Position numbers and translations under genes: made by a program. Shown here one piece after another: positions 43,304 through 45,936 of a stretch of 45,936 bases of DNA. Source of the DNA: Gammaproteobacteria bacterium (GTDB lineage Bacteria > Pseudomonadota > Gammaproteobacteria > Pseudomonadales > Azotimanducaceae); contig JAPOYI010000127.1 in NCBI GenBank assembly GCA_026706665.1, positions 1 through 45,936 on the forward strand. The letters run 5' to 3'. Within the stretch, counting starts at the first letter, position 1. Each line of letters begins with the position of its first letter. The notes beneath the pieces were generated by a model, which was given only the letters and a program-made list of their open reading frames with translations, did no database searches and was not told the DNA's origin.

Positions 43304-43351
43304 GCCGCAAGCAAAGCGCACGGATGTGAACACAACTACTCTAGTGGCTCG

Positions 43352-43594
43352 TCATGCATCTAATGTCGGATCGAGACGCTTCAGTTTGACGCGGGCGTCA
43401 TCGGCTTGCCCAGCGCCCCTTTCATATGCTCTTCGCCTGCCGGGAGGAGTGCGCTCCATGCATAAGGAGCATTTCGGTTCGACGCGCGTGCTGTGCTTCG
43501 CCTTAACGTAGTACAACTCCGGGTAGCTGGGACAGCACTCAATCCAATGCCACTCGAAAGTGTATTCTTCTCTGCGATAGCGCGACGGTCTCAC
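43352..43594 (-). CDS. Small cysteine/tryptophan-rich hypothetical protein
   Basis: The 80-residue reading frame (GTG start) has a striking first half, RYRREEYTFEWHWIECCPSYPELYYVKAKHS, and a CxxC pair (CSLC) near residue 42-45 that, with the earlier CC, could bind zinc. The second half is basic and less convincing. It is antisense to, and 48 bases from, the end of the GHKL gene. I do not recognise it. It may be an accessory of the restriction locus or a chance frame. Confidence 0.4.
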   Translation of the reverse strand: MRPSRYRREEYTFEWHWIECCPSYPELYYVKAKHSTRVEPKCSLCMERTPPGRRRAYERGAGQADDARVKLKRLDPTLDA

Positions 43595-43687
43595 GGGCCA
43601 GCACAGCCCGCCAGCATGATATCTGCGGAGTTCATGGATTCAATTCCCTTATTCGGTCAGCAGACCAAATACACCCACCACGAGAAT

Positions 43688-44038
43688 TCATATTAACGGA
43701 TACATCCCGTCGCAAGAGGAACGCGATCTACAGGCGCGAATTTTCGATTTGCTTTCGAGGGTGTCTGAGCTTACGAAACTACAAACTCGCCTCACGATAA
43801 CGAGAGGAGCTTGTGGTCCGAACTGTCCTGGCCACATAGGACCGGAGACAACGTTGGCATCTTTGCCTTCGGCGGATTGAAGATGCTTGCCGAGTTCGAT
43901 TAGCGCGCTTCTCGCGTAAATGGCGTAGCGTTGCCGCAGTTGTTTTCGACTCATCGTGTCGACTCCATCGGGAACTGGGTCAATAACACTGCCATACGCT
44001 TCGCCACCTTGAAGCTGCGGTACGATTCGGATGCGCAT
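43688..44038 (-). CDS. Hypothetical protein in the defence-type region
   Basis: The 116-residue product (from the ATG at 44038, GGAG just before) reads MRIRIVPQLQGGEAYGSVIDPVPDG, then a helical MSRKQLRQRYAIYARSALIELGKHLQSAEG, and a tail ending in a basic, serine/cysteine-rich stretch. The composition looks like real coding sequence at least through the helical part. It is not recognised. It follows the gene at 44052-44304 by 13 bases on the same strand. Confidence 0.5.
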   Translation of the reverse strand: MRIRIVPQLQGGEAYGSVIDPVPDGVDTMSRKQLRQRYAIYARSALIELGKHLQSAEGKDANVVSGPMWPGQFGPQAPLVIVRRVCSFVSSDTLESKSKIRACRSRSSCDGMYPLI

Positions 44039-44051
44039 GGCTCCATGTAAT

Positions 44052-44304
44052 TCAGAAATCCCTATCAATCTGCGCCAGAACGTCCCGCGCGCATTCGGAC
44101 AGGCCCTCAAGCTGCTCGATTAGCTCCAGGCAGGCTTCCCTCCACGCCCACGGTATTCGGATTCTCGCCGCCTGGAACGGCGCTTTTCGCGGACATGGCG
44201 AGCGTGACGAACTTGTTCTTGTACGGCTCTAGCGTTTTCTCCACGCCGACGAATAGCTTCGTGCGCCCTCGGCTGCTGGAGGCTTGGTACTGATGAAGAC
44301 TCAT
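44052..44304 (-). pseudogene. Hypothetical gene, probably frameshifted
   Basis: The first frame starts at ATG 44304 with MSLHQYQASSSRGRTKLFVGVEKTL and KNKFVTLAMSAKSAV, natural-looking sequence. It then turns into less convincing NPNTVGVEGSLPGANRAA and stops at 44107. A second frame over the same 3' region gives RIRIPWAWREACLELIEQLEGL and SECARDVLAQIDRDF, ending at 44052. The change between two plausible halves suggests a frameshift around 44160-44180. The family is not recognised. The alternative is two unrelated chance frames. Confidence 0.35.
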
Positions 44305-44495
44305 GGCTGTTGTTCGTGGGAGGAAGGAAGGGCGGGGAATCGCCCGCCAAGCGCAAGCAAGGCGGGCTATCCGGTCCCGTAGCCGCCACCGCCCATGCTT
44401 GGCGGCAGAGCGCCGCTGTCGCGCGGCGGACCCGCATTCTGGCGGGCGCGCGAATGAAACTCAAGCCGCCTTCGGATCGTTCAGTTCCTTCTGGC

Positions 44496-45936
44496 TCATT
44501 TGTCGGATTTCCTCCGGTTGCAGTCCCTGCACAGCATTTGGCAGTTATCCTCGACCGTCCTGCCGCCCTCCGCCCAAGGGGTGATGTGGTCGGCCTCCAT
44601 CTGCGACAACTCGAACTCCTTCGAGCACGACTTGCAGATGCCGTCTTGAAGCTCGAACGCTTTCTGCTTCATGGCGGCGGTGAAGGCCCGGATGCTGAGA
44701 TGTCTTTCCTCGCGGGTGAGGAGATACGGGTAGATGCCCGCCTGCCTCGTCACGTCGTCGTCCACCATCAGGCGCGCGGTTTCGGCTTCGAGTGCTTCGG
44801 GATCGACGAGGCTCTCATCCTGGAGTAGTCCGTAGAGTCCGCCCCAATCCACGCCCTTCATCGGCCTGCGGTAGTTGGGAAAGACCCGCTCTACCCTGTT
44901 GATGATGGATTGGAAGTTGTTCAACAAGGCGGTGGCGGTCTTGTCGTGCTGATGCGCACCCATGTAGTCCTCGACCGTCTCGCCATCGTCCTTGATCCAC
45001 TGGATCGCGGTCTGGAGGTACTCTTGGCGCTCCGACCTTCCGTCCCTTAGATGCCGAACGAAAATTCGTTTATAGGCCATCTTAGCCGCGCCGTCTTTGT
45101 AATATCCGGCTGTGGGATTACCTTCCCTATAACTACCTGTACCGCCAGACGCATAATAGTCATCCACGAATTTCTTTCTCAAACCCGGAGTGGTTTTGAG
45201 TTCGGCGTCAACAATACCGTTATCGCTCGTGCCCAAAATCTCGAACTGCTCCGGGTTGTGCTTATCCAGAAACGTGATCGGCACTCCCATCGCCCCGGCC
45301 CAATCCATCGGGATTTCGGCGGTCTTGTCCACGTTGATCGCGTCGTAGTTGTCGTAGGCCGGGTATTCCTCCGTCGAGTACCGCTTGTAGAGGATCAAGT
45401 CCTCGTGGCGCTTTTTGTGATCAAGGTTGGTGAACCATAATCCTATATGAGCTTCCCATTTTCTTGGTCGCCTTCAGTTCCCGCGCAAGACCCGCCGGTA
45501 AGTCAAACAATAAATCCTTGCTCATGGGCGTGTGGCCGACCCACATTCTGTTGTCCCTGATTAGAGGGAATATCTCCTTGTAGGTGATGGCATTCTTGTT
45601 CCCGATTATCAGGAACTTCTTGCCGTGCTGCACAAGTTGGACCACATACTGCCTGAACAGCGAAAACGGGGGGTTCGTAACAACGATGTCCGCCTGTTTC
45701 AGGAGTTCTATGCTCTCGGCGCTGCGGAAGTCCCCGTCCCCCCGGAACTTGTGGATGCCGATGTCCTCCACTTCGGGCACCCTGCCGCCCTTGGTGTTCC
45801 CCTCGTATTCGAGCCATATCGCCCGCTCCGCATCGTGACGGCTGAACAAGTCGAGGTTCCGGTTCCTGTAGCACGATGCTATTAGTGTACAGTCGCATAA
45901 ATACCTAGTCATTATTTTGGCATGCCTCCAGCGCCT
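44496..45936 (-). pseudogene. EcoRI-type adenine methyltransferase, frameshifted and fused to an HNH endonuclease tail (partial)
   Basis: From the right edge to 45421 one frame encodes the EcoRI-methylase-family core: DLFSRHDAERAIWLEYEGN, GDGDFRSAESIELLKQADIVVTNPPFSLF (catalytic NPPF), FLIIGNKNAITYKEIFPLI. It stops after SSYRIM. The next frame resumes with WFTNLDHKKRHEDLILYKRYS and AMGVPITFLDKHNPEQFEIL, still the same family, so a frameshift with probable small deletion lies near 45430. After YKRIFVRHL the frame runs straight into a different protein type: QEYLQTAIQWIKDDGETVEDYMGAHQHD... and a C-terminal HNH nuclease (CKSC, MEADHITPWAEGG, NCQMLCRDCNRRK) as in DUF262-HNH proteins, whose N-terminal DUF262 domain is missing. 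The gene continues beyond the window. Confidence 0.8.

Noticed and set aside
44120-44464. 114-codon minus-strand frame, Arg/Pro-rich
   Set aside because: Composition of a GC-rich chance frame; the alternative frames at 44052-44304 look more natural.
1-45936. CRISPR arrays, prophage or integrase genes, rRNA operons
   Set aside because: No regularly spaced repeats, no phage structural or integrase genes and no rRNA sequence were seen.

Overview
The window looks like chromosome of a Gram-negative, mostly GC-rich proteobacterium, most likely a gammaproteobacterium. The reasons are a TRAP transporter, a TonB-dependent receptor, a creD gene, and a DUF2170 - PspA - DUF2491 operon in the order of Escherichia coli yjfI-yjfJ-yjfK. 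No rRNA or phylogenetic marker gene is present, so the lineage is inference.

Layout, left to right. 1-5.3 kb: a tripartite TRAP transporter (dctP, dctQ, dctM) and an FAD oxidoreductase. A ~350-bp terminal-inverted-repeat element sits between dctP and dctQM, and the end of a second copy lies at the left edge. 5.4-9.5 kb: a visibly AT-richer stretch with a DUF1993 protein, a polyhydroxybutyrate-depolymerase-like esterase, a short-chain dehydrogenase and a glycerol-dehydrogenase-like enzyme. 9.5-10.8 kb: a DUF4143-type AAA ATPase behind a perfect palindrome. 10.8-13.7 kb (minus strand): MFS transporter, luciferase-like monooxygenase and an AhpE-like peroxiredoxin. The peroxiredoxin's catalytic cysteine codon is TGA, followed by a SECIS-like hairpin, so it reads as a selenoprotein. 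13.8-14.8 kb: a frameshifted pyroglutamyl-peptidase-like gene. 15.1-17.6 kb: an adenine methyltransferase and a XamI-type restriction endonuclease. 17.7-23.5 kb (minus): M28 peptidase, methyltransferase and TonB receptor with overlapping ends. 23.6-24.6 kb: a BCP-type peroxiredoxin and a sterol-reductase remnant. 24.9-28.1 kb: an ankyrin-repeat protein, a probable structured small RNA, an atypical tRNA and a slipin. 28.2-31.2 kb: a VOC protein, a zeta-toxin-like ATPase with a small partner, and CreD. 31.2-37.6 kb (minus): DUF2170, PspA, DUF2491, a small basic protein, a TrkA-N potassium channel, RecQ and a family III CoA-transferase. 37.7-40 kb: a Phd antitoxin broken by a 20-bp tandem duplication, and an ABC exporter. 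40.2-45.9 kb: a defence-type region with a C5 methyltransferase plus a GHKL-ATPase/nuclease protein, several small unknown genes, and a decayed EcoRI-type methyltransferase fused to an HNH endonuclease tail at the right edge.

How the parts fit. Two independent restriction-modification modules (15-17.6 and 40-43 kb) and a third decaying one (44.5-46 kb) flank a core of envelope and transport functions. The best candidates for something under-described are the selenocysteine peroxiredoxin, the promoter-to-terminator RNA at 26.07-26.32 kb, the methyltransferase/GHKL-nuclease pair with its small neighbours, and the TIR element family. All calls come from reading the sequence. No database search was run.
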